Positions 1-9,800 of a DNA stretch of 50,780 bases are shown here, one piece after another. Positions within the stretch are counted from its first letter, which is position 1, and each line of letters starts with the position of its first letter. Under the pieces are notes generated by a model. It was not told the DNA's origin and did no database searches. It saw only the letters and a program-made list of their open reading frames with translations. The position numbers and the translations under genes are program-made. Source of the stretch: JAWXBM01 sp034440115 (GTDB lineage Bacteria > Pseudomonadota > Gammaproteobacteria > Xanthomonadales > SZUA-36); NCBI GenBank assembly GCA_034440115.1, contig JAWXBM010000065.1, forward strand, positions 1 to 50,780, read 5' to 3'.

Positions 1-1149
1 GTCCTGGGTTTCGGCCTGCGCGATTTGTTTGCGGACGTATTCACCGGACTGGCCATCAACATGGATCGCTCGTTCGTTATTGGTGACTGGGTGCAGGTCA
101 ACGAGGGCGGGGCGGGCATGAGCGTCGGAAAAATAAATGAGATCGGTTGGCGTTGTACCAGCCTGACCACCGAGGAGCAAACCAATGTCGTGATCCCCAA
201 CGGCCTGCTTGGAACCGAGCACATCGTCAACATCACCCGACCGATGCTTTCCACCCGTTACGAGGCATCGGTTACGGTGGAGTTCTCCGTTTCCCCCGAT
301 CGTGTAAAACGCGTGCTCATGGCGGCACTGCGCTCCCTGGATACCGTGCCCGGCTTTGATACCGAGAAGCCGCCAGTGGTTTTGATCCATGACACTTCTG
401 AACTGGGCATTGAGTACCTGCTTCGCTACTGGATTCTTCCCTGGAACCCGATATCACCGACCAGCGCCAATGACCGGGTTTATGGCCGCGTGCTAGCCCA
501 TCTTCGTGCCGCCGGAATTGGTCTGGCCTATCCCAAGACAGACATCTACACCGCGCGAATGCCGGCCAGGCAATTCGACAGCCACCGCAAGGAGGACCTG
601 GTTGAATTACTGGCGCAAACGGATGTGTTCAAACTGCTGGATGCACACAGTATCGCCAGCATTGTCGATGCCATGGAGCGCCAGCACATTCCGGAAAACC
701 AGGTTTTGTTCCACCAGGGCGACAAAGGCAAGTCCCTGTTCGTCCTGATTGAAGGCTTGCTCGAAATCGATGTTGAAAGTGATGGCCATGCCGAATGTGT
801 TGGGCGCATTCATCCGGGTCAGTGCCTGGGTGAAATGTCTCTACTTACGGGGGAACGGCGATCGGCAACAGTGCGGGCTGCATCAGAGTCCATCGTGTAT
901 GAAGTGGGCAAGAAATCCATCACTCTGGTCATGCAACAGCAGCCCGCCCTGGCAGAGGCCTTGTCGAACATACTGGCCGAGCGACAAATCAGCACGGCGA
1001 TGTCATTGAGCGAACTGGATCCGGCCCAGCAGAAGCGGGAAATAGCGAACTTTGCCCAACAACTGTTCACCCGCATGAGAGATTTCCTGGAACTGTACCT
1101 GAGCGCGCCGAAAGCCCAATGGAAACGATGGCAGGCATATCCGCGCTGA
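1..1149 (+). CDS. MscS-family mechanosensitive channel with C-terminal cyclic-nucleotide-binding domain (5' partial)
   Basis: The reading frame is open from base 1, so the gene begins outside the window. A TTG at 25 is only an internal codon. The visible protein starts inside the MscS pore/beta domain: GFGLRDLFADVFTGL, then the beta-domain signature ending VVIPNGLLGTEHIVNITRP, followed by the MscS C-terminal alpha/beta part. Near residues 220-330 comes a Crp-type cyclic-nucleotide-binding fold, recognisable from VLFHQGDKGKSLFVLIEG and the GECLGEMSLLTGE-like stretch (here GQCLGEMSLLTGERRSATV). Such fusions are inner-membrane channels thought to be gated or tuned by ligand binding to the cytoplasmic domain; the ligand here is unknown. 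The missing N-terminus should carry the membrane helices. Confidence 0.9.
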   Translation, partial: VLGFGLRDLFADVFTGLAINMDRSFVIGDWVQVNEGGAGMSVGKINEIGWRCTSLTTEEQTNVVIPNGLLGTEHIVNITRPMLSTRYEASVTVEFSVSPDRVKRVLMAALRSLDTVPGFDTEKPPVVLIHDTSELGIEYLLRYWILPWNPISPTSANDRVYGRVLAHLRAAGIGLAYPKTDIYTARMPARQFDSHRKEDLVELLAQTDVFKLLDAHSIASIVDAMERQHIPENQVLFHQGDKGKSLFVLIEGLLEIDVESDGHAECVGRIHPGQCLGEMSLLTGERRSATVRAASESIVYEVGKKSITLVMQQQPALAEALSNILAERQISTAMSLSELDPAQQKREIANFAQQLFTRMRDFLELYLSAPKAQWKRWQAYPR

Positions 1150-1192
1150 TGTCAACGCCTGATGCGCGGGCTTGGTCCAGCGGGTCTGTCAG

Positions 1193-1605
1193 TCAGCTTG
1201 CCTGCCCCCACCAACGGCTCATGGCGAGTTTGATGTGGCTCACTTGAACCGGTATTTGCGCTTCACGGCCGATGAGGATAGCTTCATCGATGGCTGCCCA
1301 GAAATACTGATCCTCGCTGCGGATATGGCTGATATAGCGGCCCCCATGGCGAGCCGCCACCTGGGCGAGTTCCACCAATTCTTCGGTGGCGGAAAAAGAC
1401 CCGGGATCGTATTCCAGCCCGCTCGACAGGCCCAATGAACCTGCTTCCATTTCGGCGTTCAACAGGCTTACCATCTGCGCCAATTCTTCACCGGTCGCAA
1501 GGCGCTGATAGTCCTCGCCCATGACCATGCCGCGCAATGTCCCATGACCGGCGTAGGAGGCGATGTTGATGGCCACGGGTGATCTTTCAAGTTCGGCGAA
1601 GAATG
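1193..1605 (-). pseudogene. D-aminoacylase (N-acyl-D-amino-acid deacylase) internal fragment
   Basis: Minus-strand translation gives about 135 residues typical of the amidohydrolase-fold N-acyl-D-amino-acid deacylases: INIASYAGHGTLRGMVMG, GSLGLSSGLEYDPGSF, GGRYISHIRSE and VQVSHIKLAM. The family is normally about 480-550 residues. Here the N-terminal third, with the HxH metal site, and the C-terminal third are both missing, and the frame stops at 1193. It joins the serine-hydrolase fragment in a different frame near 1605, which suggests a deletion between two neighbouring genes. It is treated as non-functional. Confidence 0.75.
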
Positions 1606-2201
1606 ACGATCTCAAAAGGATACGTGGCGTCGAGCTCGGCGGAGAAATATTCACCGGCAAAGCCGGCAAGCTGGGCGGCTGTAAGCGCTGGCAGTTCAGA
1701 CCGTGCCTCAGCGTCCTGCTGACCGGCGTCGGGTTCCTTGTCGCTGCTTGCAGGCCCGAGCTGGTCAGCCAGGTAGTAATCTGCAACACGCTGTGCCAGC
1801 TCTCCGGGCGTCGCGAAATCAGCATTGCAGGCGGTGGCGATCGACAACCCGGGCTCCACAAACCGCACCAGTTCGGTGCGGAACCCCCAGGAACTGCCAC
1901 TGTGCCCTACGGTACGCAGACCGCGATACTCTTCCAGCCGTATGCCCTGGGCGTAGCCGACCGGATCGCCGTTGTTGAGGTGTCCCTCAGTCAACATCAA
2001 CGGCTCAATCGGCGGCTTTTCGGCGCCATGCAGGTAGTTGTCCCAGCGCACAAAATCTTCCACCGTGGTGTAAAGTTGCCCGTCGCCGGCGACATCGAAA
2101 TTGTAGTTGTGCGCGATCCGCAGGCCACACTCACCGTCACGGATGAACAGGGTGGGCTCTGTTACCGGTAGCGCGGGCATACGCGGTATCATGCAAGGCA
2201 C
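1606..2201 (-). pseudogene. Class C beta-lactamase-type serine hydrolase, C-terminal fragment
   Basis: The minus-strand frame encodes the C-terminal half of a beta-lactamase/DD-peptidase-like esterase. It has GDGQLYTTVEDFVRW, YAQGIRLEEYRGLRTVGHSG (the HxG/KTG-equivalent motif is HSG) and SIATACNADFATPGELAQRV. The catalytic SxxK and YxN motifs and the signal peptide are absent upstream, so this is a truncated relic. It runs directly into the D-aminoacylase fragment in another frame. Serine hydrolases of this type and D-aminoacylases both act on D-amino-acid substrates, so an ancestral gene pair is plausible but inferred. Confidence 0.75.
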
Positions 2202-2233
2202 CGCCTTGCAGGCCTGTCAGAGGATTTCCACCG

Positions 2234-5092
2234 TTGAATGATGCCAGCCCCGTTGGGCAGGAAGACTCCGCCCGACCGCCAATGAAAAGCCGGCCACCGG
2301 CAGCCTCACTGGCACCGCGGATGTTCTGGCTGTTACTGGTGACGGCGTTTGCGCTGCTGGCAGTGAGCGGCGCCTATCTGGGCGTGGTCACCTTGCTCGA
2401 GTGGTCGCTGGATCAGGAACTAGAGGATTATCTCTATCAGCTCATATTCATAGCCCACCTCGCCGTTGGTGTGCTGGTTGTGGTTCCCCTGCTGTGTTTC
2501 GCGGTGGTGCATGTGAAGCGTGCCTGGTACCGGCGCAATCCGGCTGCCCGCACTTTGGGTGTGGCGATTCTGCTGGTCAGTCTGATGTTATTACTGACCG
2601 GTCTGCTGGTCAGCCGGCTTGGAGTATTTGAAGCAGTGACGCCGCAATTGCGCCAGCAGCTTTACTGGTTGCATCTGATCTGCGCTGCATTGCTGGTGCC
2701 CGTGTTTCTCTGGCATCGCTTGCGCGGGCACAAGCGCATTGACTGGCGCATGGGTGGCCGCGTGATGTTGGCCAGCGGAGCAACGGGAATACTGATACTC
2801 GCAGCCGCGTTGGCTATCTGGACACCAGAGCCCGTGCCTGAGCCAGCACAGCCGGGCAGCATAGAAGATTTTGACCTGTCCCTGGCCAAGACCGCCAGCG
2901 GTCGATTGATCGAGCCTGAAATTCTGATGCGCAATGATTACTGTCTGGATTGCCACCAGGAAAGCCACGAGGGCTGGATGGCCAGTGCGCACCGGTTCAG
3001 CTCTTTCAATAACCCCGCCTATGCTTTTTCGGTACGTGAATTGCGTACTCAGCTCATTGCAGAAGGAAAGCCGCTGGACGGCGTCATGTTTTGCGCAGCC
3101 TGTCATGACCCCGTACCGCTGTTTGCAGGAATGTTGCGGGATCCGGGCTACGACGATGTCAACCATCCTACTGCAACCGAAGGCGTCAACTGTCTGAGCT
3201 GTCATGCCATAACGTCTGTCGACAGTGCGCGCGGCAATGGTGATTATACGATTGGCGAACCGCAGCATTATCCGTTTGCATTCAGTGAGATTTCGGCGCT
3301 GAGCGCGTTAAGCCGCCAACTGATTCGCGCCAAACCAGCTCTGCACAAACGTACTTTTCTCAAACCATTGCATGCCAGCAGCGAATTTTGCTCCACTTGC
3401 CACAAAGTATTCCTGCCTCAGGAACTGAATGCCTACAAGTGGCTGCGCGGACAGAACCACTACGATTCTTTTGAGCTCAGTGGTGTGTCTGGGCAGGGAG
3501 TTGCCGGTTTCTACTATCCACCCAAAGCCCGGGAAAACTGCCAGGAATGTCACATGCCGGCAGATTCCGCCAGTCAGGACATGGCGGCCAATCCAGCCAG
3601 CGAAGGCGCTGGCCTGGTGATTTCCGACCACACTTTCGCGGCTGCCAACTCAGGCATCTGGCCTTTGATGAAGCTGGCGGATCCGGCCGTGGAGAAACGC
3701 GAGGCCATGCTGAAGGACTCCGTGCGGCTGGACCTGTTCGGCCTGCGCGAGCAGGGTACGGTCGATGGCAAGCTGCTGGCACCTTTGCGGCCGACATTGC
3801 CGACCTTGACTCCGGGTCAGCCCTATCTGGTGGAGGCAGTGTTGCGCAATCTGCGGGTGGGACACACGTTTACGGAAGGAACTGCCGATTCCAACGAGGT
3901 CTGGGTGCAAATCGAGGTCCGGCACGAAGGCCAGACCATCCTGGCCAGCGGCTTACTCGACGAAAACGGTGCTGTCGACCCCTGGAGCCATTTCATCAAT
4001 GTCTACATGCTCGACCGTGAAGGACGCCGTATAGATCGCCGCAATGTGCGTGACATCTTTTTTCCGCTGTACAACAACCAGATTCCGCCCGGCGCTGCTG
4101 ATGTGGTTCACTATCTGCTGGAAATTCCGCCAGGCTTGAGCGGCAGCGTGGAAATTGAAGCAAAGCTGCTCTACCGCAAGTTCGATGCCACCTATGTGCA
4201 GCATATTCGCGGTGGCGATCAGCGGCCCAATGATTTGCCGATCATGCTGATCAGCAGCGACCGCGTGGTGCTGCCGCTGCTGGACAGTGCAGCAGCTGAA
4301 CCTGAGCTCACCGCCGCGAGTGCCATTGCGGAATGGGAACGCTGGAATGATTATGGCATCGGGCTGTTGCGCAAACAGGGTCCAGGCGGCCGCAGCCAGT
4401 TACGGCAGGCCAACGAAGCATTCCATCAGGTGGAAGCTCTGGGACATGCCGAAGGTGCGCTGAATGCTGCACGGGTGCACCTCACCGAAGGCGATCTGGA
4501 AGCTGCCAGCCAGGCCTTGCGGCGCGCTCATGAACATTCGAGCCCCGCCTATCCCTGGTCGATCGCCTGGTTCTCAGGACAGGTGAGCAAGCAACGGGGC
4601 CATTTTGACCTGGCGCTGGAGAATTTCATGGCACTCGAAGCCACACAATTTGATGAAGCGCACCGGCGCGGCTTCGATTTTTCCCGGGATTACAACCTGC
4701 TGGCCGAGATTGGTCAGACCCTGTTCGAGCGGGCCCGGCAGCGTCGGGCTAGCATTGGCCCCGCAGCGCACCAGGCCGATCTGCTGGAGGCGATGAGCTG
4801 GTATGAGCGCGTATTGCTGCTCGATGCAGACAATGCCAATGCACACTTCAATCTGGCACAGATCAAGGAATTGACCGGCGATCTGCAGGGCGCAGAATTG
4901 CACCGCAATATCCACCAAAAACTCAAACCGGACGAGAATGCGATCGAGCGGGCTGTGAGCCGTCGCCGTGCGCTGGACCCGGCAGCCGATCATGCGGCGG
5001 AACGGGTGGTCATTTATGCTTTGCGTGCACCGGCAGAATCAGCCGCACTTCAAGCAGTTTCTGCGTCTGTCTATGAGGCCTCTGAACGATGA
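2234..5092 (+). CDS. Membrane multiheme cytochrome c (five CxxCH) with b-type-like helices and TPR tail
   Basis: A 952-residue protein. About five N-terminal hydrophobic helices (residues 30-55, 68-93, 105-128, 143-161, 174-195) carry paired histidines H75/H93 and H147/H161 on helices 2 and 4, a layout seen in di-heme b-type cytochromes. A periplasmic cytochrome c554-like region follows, with CxxCH at 237, 287, 320, 386 and 436. After a beta-rich segment come TPR-like repeats (about 715-905). The TTG start at 2234 has AGAGGA nine bases upstream; ATG 2282 (residue 17) is a weaker alternative. It is the first gene of a five-gene operon and overlaps the next gene by 4 bp. A role in moving electrons from the quinol pool to periplasmic partners is an inference; the partner is unknown. 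Confidence 0.85.
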   Translation: MNDASPVGQEDSARPPMKSRPPAASLAPRMFWLLLVTAFALLAVSGAYLGVVTLLEWSLDQELEDYLYQLIFIAHLAVGVLVVVPLLCFAVVHVKRAWYRRNPAARTLGVAILLVSLMLLLTGLLVSRLGVFEAVTPQLRQQLYWLHLICAALLVPVFLWHRLRGHKRIDWRMGGRVMLASGATGILILAAALAIWTPEPVPEPAQPGSIEDFDLSLAKTASGRLIEPEILMRNDYCLDCHQESHEGWMASAHRFSSFNNPAYAFSVRELRTQLIAEGKPLDGVMFCAACHDPVPLFAGMLRDPGYDDVNHPTATEGVNCLSCHAITSVDSARGNGDYTIGEPQHYPFAFSEISALSALSRQLIRAKPALHKRTFLKPLHASSEFCSTCHKVFLPQELNAYKWLRGQNHYDSFELSGVSGQGVAGFYYPPKARENCQECHMPADSASQDMAANPASEGAGLVISDHTFAAANSGIWPLMKLADPAVEKREAMLKDSVRLDLFGLREQGTVDGKLLAPLRPTLPTLTPGQPYLVEAVLRNLRVGHTFTEGTADSNEVWVQIEVRHEGQTILASGLLDENGAVDPWSHFINVYMLDREGRRIDRRNVRDIFFPLYNNQIPPGAADVVHYLLEIPPGLSGSVEIEAKLLYRKFDATYVQHIRGGDQRPNDLPIMLISSDRVVLPLLDSAAAEPELTAASAIAEWERWNDYGIGLLRKQGPGGRSQLRQANEAFHQVEALGHAEGALNAARVHLTEGDLEAASQALRRAHEHSSPAYPWSIAWFSGQVSKQRGHFDLALENFMALEATQFDEAHRRGFDFSRDYNLLAEIGQTLFERARQRRASIGPAAHQADLLEAMSWYERVLLLDADNANAHFNLAQIKELTGDLQGAELHRNIHQKLKPDENAIERAVSRRRALDPAADHAAERVVIYALRAPAESAALQAVSASVYEASER

Positions 5093-6894
5093 ACCATTGG
5101 CTGCGCTGGTTGGCAGCAGTTGTTCTGCTGGCAGGGCTCTGGTTCTGGCTCAGGCAGTCCACTGATCAGTCCGTCGACGTAGCACTGCCATTGCCGGATG
5201 AAGCAGACACAGCGTCGTCAGTGACGGCACCTGCCCCAAATTTTGTTGATGTCAGCGAGGCCGCTGGTATCGATTTTGTGCGCAACAATGGCGCGCGCGG
5301 GGAACGCTTACTGCCGGAAACCATGGGTGGCGGTGTCGCCTTTCTGGATTTCGACAATGACGGCTGGAGCGACTTGCTGTTTATCGATGGCGGCGACTGG
5401 CCGCATGTTGCAGATCGCCAGCCACCACAACATTCGCTGTACCGTAATCTGGGCACAGGACGCTTTGAAAATGTTACTGCAACAAGCGGCTTCACTGCTG
5501 AAATTCATGGTATGGGGCTGGCAGTAGGCGACTACGATGCCGACGGCTGGGTGGATGTATTGCTGACCGGTATCGGTGGAACCCGCTTGCTGCGCAATTC
5601 TGCGGGTCGTTTTGTGGATGTCACCGCCAGCAGCGGACTGACCGCTCACTTGAATGACTGGAGTATCACTGCGGTGTTTTTCGACGCCGATGGTGATGAA
5701 GACCTGGATCTGTTTGTCGCCAATTATGTGAACTGGAATCGCGAAACCGATCTCGCTGTCGATTACCGGCTGGCTGGCCTGGATCGTGCCTACGGTCCAC
5801 CGATGAGTTTCGAGGGCAGTCACAATCGCCTGTATTTGCAGGACCAGCCCGGACAGTTCCGCGCAGTCGATGAGTCTTCTGGCCTGCAACCTGTCAACCC
5901 ATATTCCGGCGCTGCCATCGGTAAGGCATTGAGCGTGCTGGCGATGGACGTAAATGAAGATGGTCTGGTTGATCTGCTGGTGGTGAACGACACCGTACGC
6001 AATTTCCTGTTTCTGAATGAAGGTGGTGGCCGCTTTAGCGAAGCCGCAGTGGAATGGGGTCTGGCCTATGACCGCGATGGTAACGCCACGGGTGGCATGG
6101 GCTCAGACAGCGGCTGGTTTGAACCGGAGCAACGTCGCGGCATACTGATCGGCAACTTTGCCAATGAAATGTCTTCGTACTACATGGAACAGGATGTGCC
6201 TGGTCTGTACAGTGACGATGCCATCATTTCCGGCCTCGGTGCATCCAGTCGCCAGGCTCTGACCTTTGGAGTACTGCTGTTCGATTATGACCTGGACGGC
6301 TGGCTGGATTTGCTGCAGACCAACGGCCACATCGAAAACGAAATTTCCACTGTTCAGGCAAGTCAGCGCTATGCCCAAGCAGGACAACTCTACTGGAACT
6401 GTAATTCGGCCTGTGGTCACAGATTTCTGGAAGTCGACCGTCGGCAGCTCGGCGACCTGGCCCGTCCGGTAGTGGGTCGCGGCAGTGCCTATGCTGATTA
6501 TGACCATGACGGCGATCTTGATGTTGCCGTAGCAGTGGTGGCCGGGCGGCCCATGCTGCTGCGCAATGACCAGGCCCTCGGTAATCACTACATCGCGCTG
6601 CGGTTACGGGGCCTGCATGGCAATCGCGATGCGCTGGGCGCACAACTCCGGCTGCACACCGCTGATGGAACGCAGCGCAGGGAAATCAGCAACTCGCGGA
6701 GTTATCTGGCGCAGGTTGAACCGATAGCCCATTTTGGCCTAGGCTCTGTGCCAACTATTCAGAAGCTGGAAATTCGCTGGCCGGATGGCCAGCTGCAGAC
6801 CGTGCCCGCAGCTGATCTGAACATCGATCAGATGAATGTGATTTCCCAACAGGCTGGCGCAAAGTCCCGGTCTGATCAGCCAAAGCAACCCTGA
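5089..6894 (+). CDS. CRTAC1-family FG-GAP/VCBS repeat protein with ASPIC/UnbV domain
   Basis: A 601-residue exported protein. An N-terminal hydrophobic stretch (residues 6-22) is a signal or anchor. A beta-propeller follows with calcium-loop motifs of the form DxDxDG: DFDNDGWSDLLF, DYDADGWVDVLL, DADGDEDLDLFV, DVNEDGLVDLLV, DYDLDGWLDLLQ and DYDHDGDLDVAV. The C-terminus (about 525-590) is an ASPIC/UnbV domain, with GAQLRLHTADGTQRREI and AHFGLGSVPTIQKLEIRWPDG. Its ATG overlaps the cytochrome stop by 4 bp, so the two are probably translationally coupled. The family's biochemical role is poorly defined; it is usually secreted or periplasmic and calcium-binding. Two more members follow in the same operon. 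Confidence 0.85.
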   Translation: MNHWLRWLAAVVLLAGLWFWLRQSTDQSVDVALPLPDEADTASSVTAPAPNFVDVSEAAGIDFVRNNGARGERLLPETMGGGVAFLDFDNDGWSDLLFIDGGDWPHVADRQPPQHSLYRNLGTGRFENVTATSGFTAEIHGMGLAVGDYDADGWVDVLLTGIGGTRLLRNSAGRFVDVTASSGLTAHLNDWSITAVFFDADGDEDLDLFVANYVNWNRETDLAVDYRLAGLDRAYGPPMSFEGSHNRLYLQDQPGQFRAVDESSGLQPVNPYSGAAIGKALSVLAMDVNEDGLVDLLVVNDTVRNFLFLNEGGGRFSEAAVEWGLAYDRDGNATGGMGSDSGWFEPEQRRGILIGNFANEMSSYYMEQDVPGLYSDDAIISGLGASSRQALTFGVLLFDYDLDGWLDLLQTNGHIENEISTVQASQRYAQAGQLYWNCNSACGHRFLEVDRRQLGDLARPVVGRGSAYADYDHDGDLDVAVAVVAGRPMLLRNDQALGNHYIALRLRGLHGNRDALGAQLRLHTADGTQRREISNSRSYLAQVEPIAHFGLGSVPTIQKLEIRWPDGQLQTVPAADLNIDQMNVISQQAGAKSRSDQPKQP

Positions 6895-9800
6895 TGTCTG
6901 GAGTAGCAGTGATCAAACACCTTCTGGTAGCAACCATTTTCACTCTGACTCTGCTGCTGGCCCTGCCGGGCTGTCAGCGCGAATCAGCGGACCCAGCTGC
7001 CGATGTCGTTGACATTGAAGCCCTGCAATTGCGTGATCTGGGCATTGCCGAACTCGAAAATGAACGGCCTGAGCAGGCAGAACCGCTGTTCCGCGAGCTG
7101 GCCGAAAGATTTCCCGCAGACCCTTTGGGGGCCGTTAACCTGGCTATTGCGCTGTTGCGTCAGCAACGGCTCGATGAGGCTGAAGCGAGTATTGCTGAGC
7201 TATTGGAAACAGCACCGTCGGCACCGCTGCTGGCGGTCCGCGCAGAAATACGTATGGCCCGCAATGAACTGGATGCTGCCCTGAACGATCTGGCACAGGC
7301 ACTGGCACTGGCCCCGAACGACAGTGAGATTGGCTATGCTGCGTTCAATCTGGCCAGCCAATCAGCCACAGAACAGGCGACGGCTGTATCCCGGACGGCA
7401 CTGTTGCAACTGAGCAGGCTTCGCCCCGACAACCCCTGGGTGCTGCTCAAGGCCTTGCAGACGGCGCTGAAGGATAGCGACCGTACAACTGCCAGCAGTC
7501 GTTTTCTGCGCCTGCGCGAACTTTCCTGGCAATTCGATCCGGCCAGCAAGCAGGTGCTCGCCGTTGTGGGCGAAGGCCTGATCAGCAACAAACTGGAGCC
7601 ACTGCGCGGCGAGGTGATCCGGCTGGAAAACCTGCTGCGTTCCAGCGGACTCTACCAGCAGGCTTTGAGCGATTTGCGCATCGGCATTCGCGGCATTCCG
7701 CTGACACGTTTCGCCCAAGAGGCGGATCTGCGCAGCTTCGAGCCCGTTGCTTCCATTCCCTTCCAGTTTCACCACATTGATGGGCGGGCCGGACTGCCAA
7801 CGGCTCTGGCCGTTGGCGATCTGGACGGTGATCAGTTACCTGATCTGCTGCGCGTGCTGGCCACGACAGCGGAGCAATCTCCACAACTCGAAGTCCGGCT
7901 GGCTGCTTCGGCATTCCAGACCAGCACGGAATACCCGCTGAATGAGTTGGCCACAGATGGCATCACACCCTTGTTGCTCAACGATATAAGCAATGATGGC
8001 CAACAGGATGTGCTGGTGTTCGGCAGTTGGGGTGCTGCTGCGTTTCAAGGCGCCACTGGGGGCCAGCTGTTGCGTATTCCCAATGACATCGGATTGCATG
8101 AAGCCAGTGCGGTAGCCGCCGTAGCCCTTGATTTCGATATTGAGGGCGATCTGGATATTGCCCTGGTGTCAGCAGGCAGCCAGAAACCTGGGCAAAAACC
8201 TGGGCAAAAACCTGGGCAAAAACCTGGGCAAAAACCTGGCCAAAAACCTGATTTGCGCCGCAATAATCTGGTCAATGCTCTGGAGTCCGTGGGTGAGCAT
8301 GTATTCGCACAAATTGAAAGCGACTACTCCGCTGTAATTGCCCTGCTGGCCAGCGATCTGGACCGCGATGGCGACATTGACCTCTTGCTGGCGCACGCCA
8401 CGGGCTTGAGCTGGCTGGACAACCTGCGCCAGGGTGAATTTGCCGATCGCAGTGCAACAGCCGGCCTTGCCGCAGAACCCGGCATCAGCGCCATCGCAGT
8501 GGCCGATATGGATAACGATGGTGCGGTGGATGTGGTGGTTGCCGCCGACGGCGGTTTGCAGCTGTGGCGCAACCGCGAGGCCCGATTCCCGGCTGATGAG
8601 CGAGTCCAGCTGGATATTTCACCGACCGGGGTGGGCCTGATCGTCATCGTCATCGTCATCGGTGATTTCAATAACGATGGCCGGAAAGACCTGGCGCTGG
8701 GTCATGAACGTGGGGTGATGTTACTGCTGCAGGATTCCGACCAGCACTACCTGGCGCTGGACCTGCTGGATTTCGCCACGCCGGTGACCGCCCTGCAAGC
8801 CACCGATCTGAATAATGACGGACTTCTGGACCTGGCGGTTTCCGGCCAGGCCGGGCTGGGCTGGCTGGAAAATCAGGGTCAAACCGGCAATGGCTGGTTG
8901 TCGCTGAGCCTGCAGGGCCTGACTGAAGGCAACGGCAAGAACAACCGTTTTGGCATTGGCAGTGTGATTGATATTCGCAATGGCAACCTGCAACAGCGTT
9001 ACGATGTCAGCGCCGCTGCCACCCATATCGGGCTGGGGCCCCATACTCAGGCCGAAGTGTTGCGCGTCGAGTGGACCAACGGGGTACCGCAAAACCGCAT
9101 AGGTCTCGAGCGTAACCAACGTGTGGTCGAGGAGCAGGTGCTCAAAGGCAGCTGTCCGTTCCTGTACGCCTGGAATGGCGAGTCATTCGGCTTTGTGACG
9201 GACCTGTTGTGGGGCTCACCGATAGGCCTGCCGGTTGCGCTCGGAGTGTGGATGCCAGCGGATCCTTCAGAACTGGTCAGGATCGATGGGCTGACCGCGC
9301 GCGATGGCGGATTTGACATTCGTATCACAGAAGAATTGTGGGAAGCCGCTTTTTTTGATCAGGTCCGTTTGTGGGTGGTGGATCACCCGGTTGACGTCGA
9401 AGTGGCCAGCAATCTGCGTATTGTTCCGGGCCAGTCTTTGGGTGAAGAAGTGCTTGGTAGCCGCGAACTGATGCCGCTGGCCCAGGCGCTGGATGGTCAA
9501 GGGCGGGATCTCACCGAGCAGTTGCGTGAGCATGACGAAGTATATGCCGATGCCTACAGTCCCGGGCCCTACCAAGGTATCGCGCAGGCGCCGTGGAGCC
9601 TGATCATGGATCTCGGCAGTGCACCTGCTGCGCCCGTGCGCCTGCACCTGGAGGGCTGGATTTTCCCCAGCGATGCGAGCCTGAACCTGGCGGTGGCGCA
9701 ACGCCAGGACCTGCCCAATTTGCCGCCGCGCATTGAGGTGGAAATTGGCGGCCGCTGGGAGCCCCTGCTGGAGAACGCTGGGTTTCCGGCTGGCAAAACC

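Noticed and set aside
1563..2171. 202-codon plus-strand frame in the 1.5-2.2 kb region
   Set aside because: The minus strand carries recognisable hydrolase fragments; the plus frame shows no family features.
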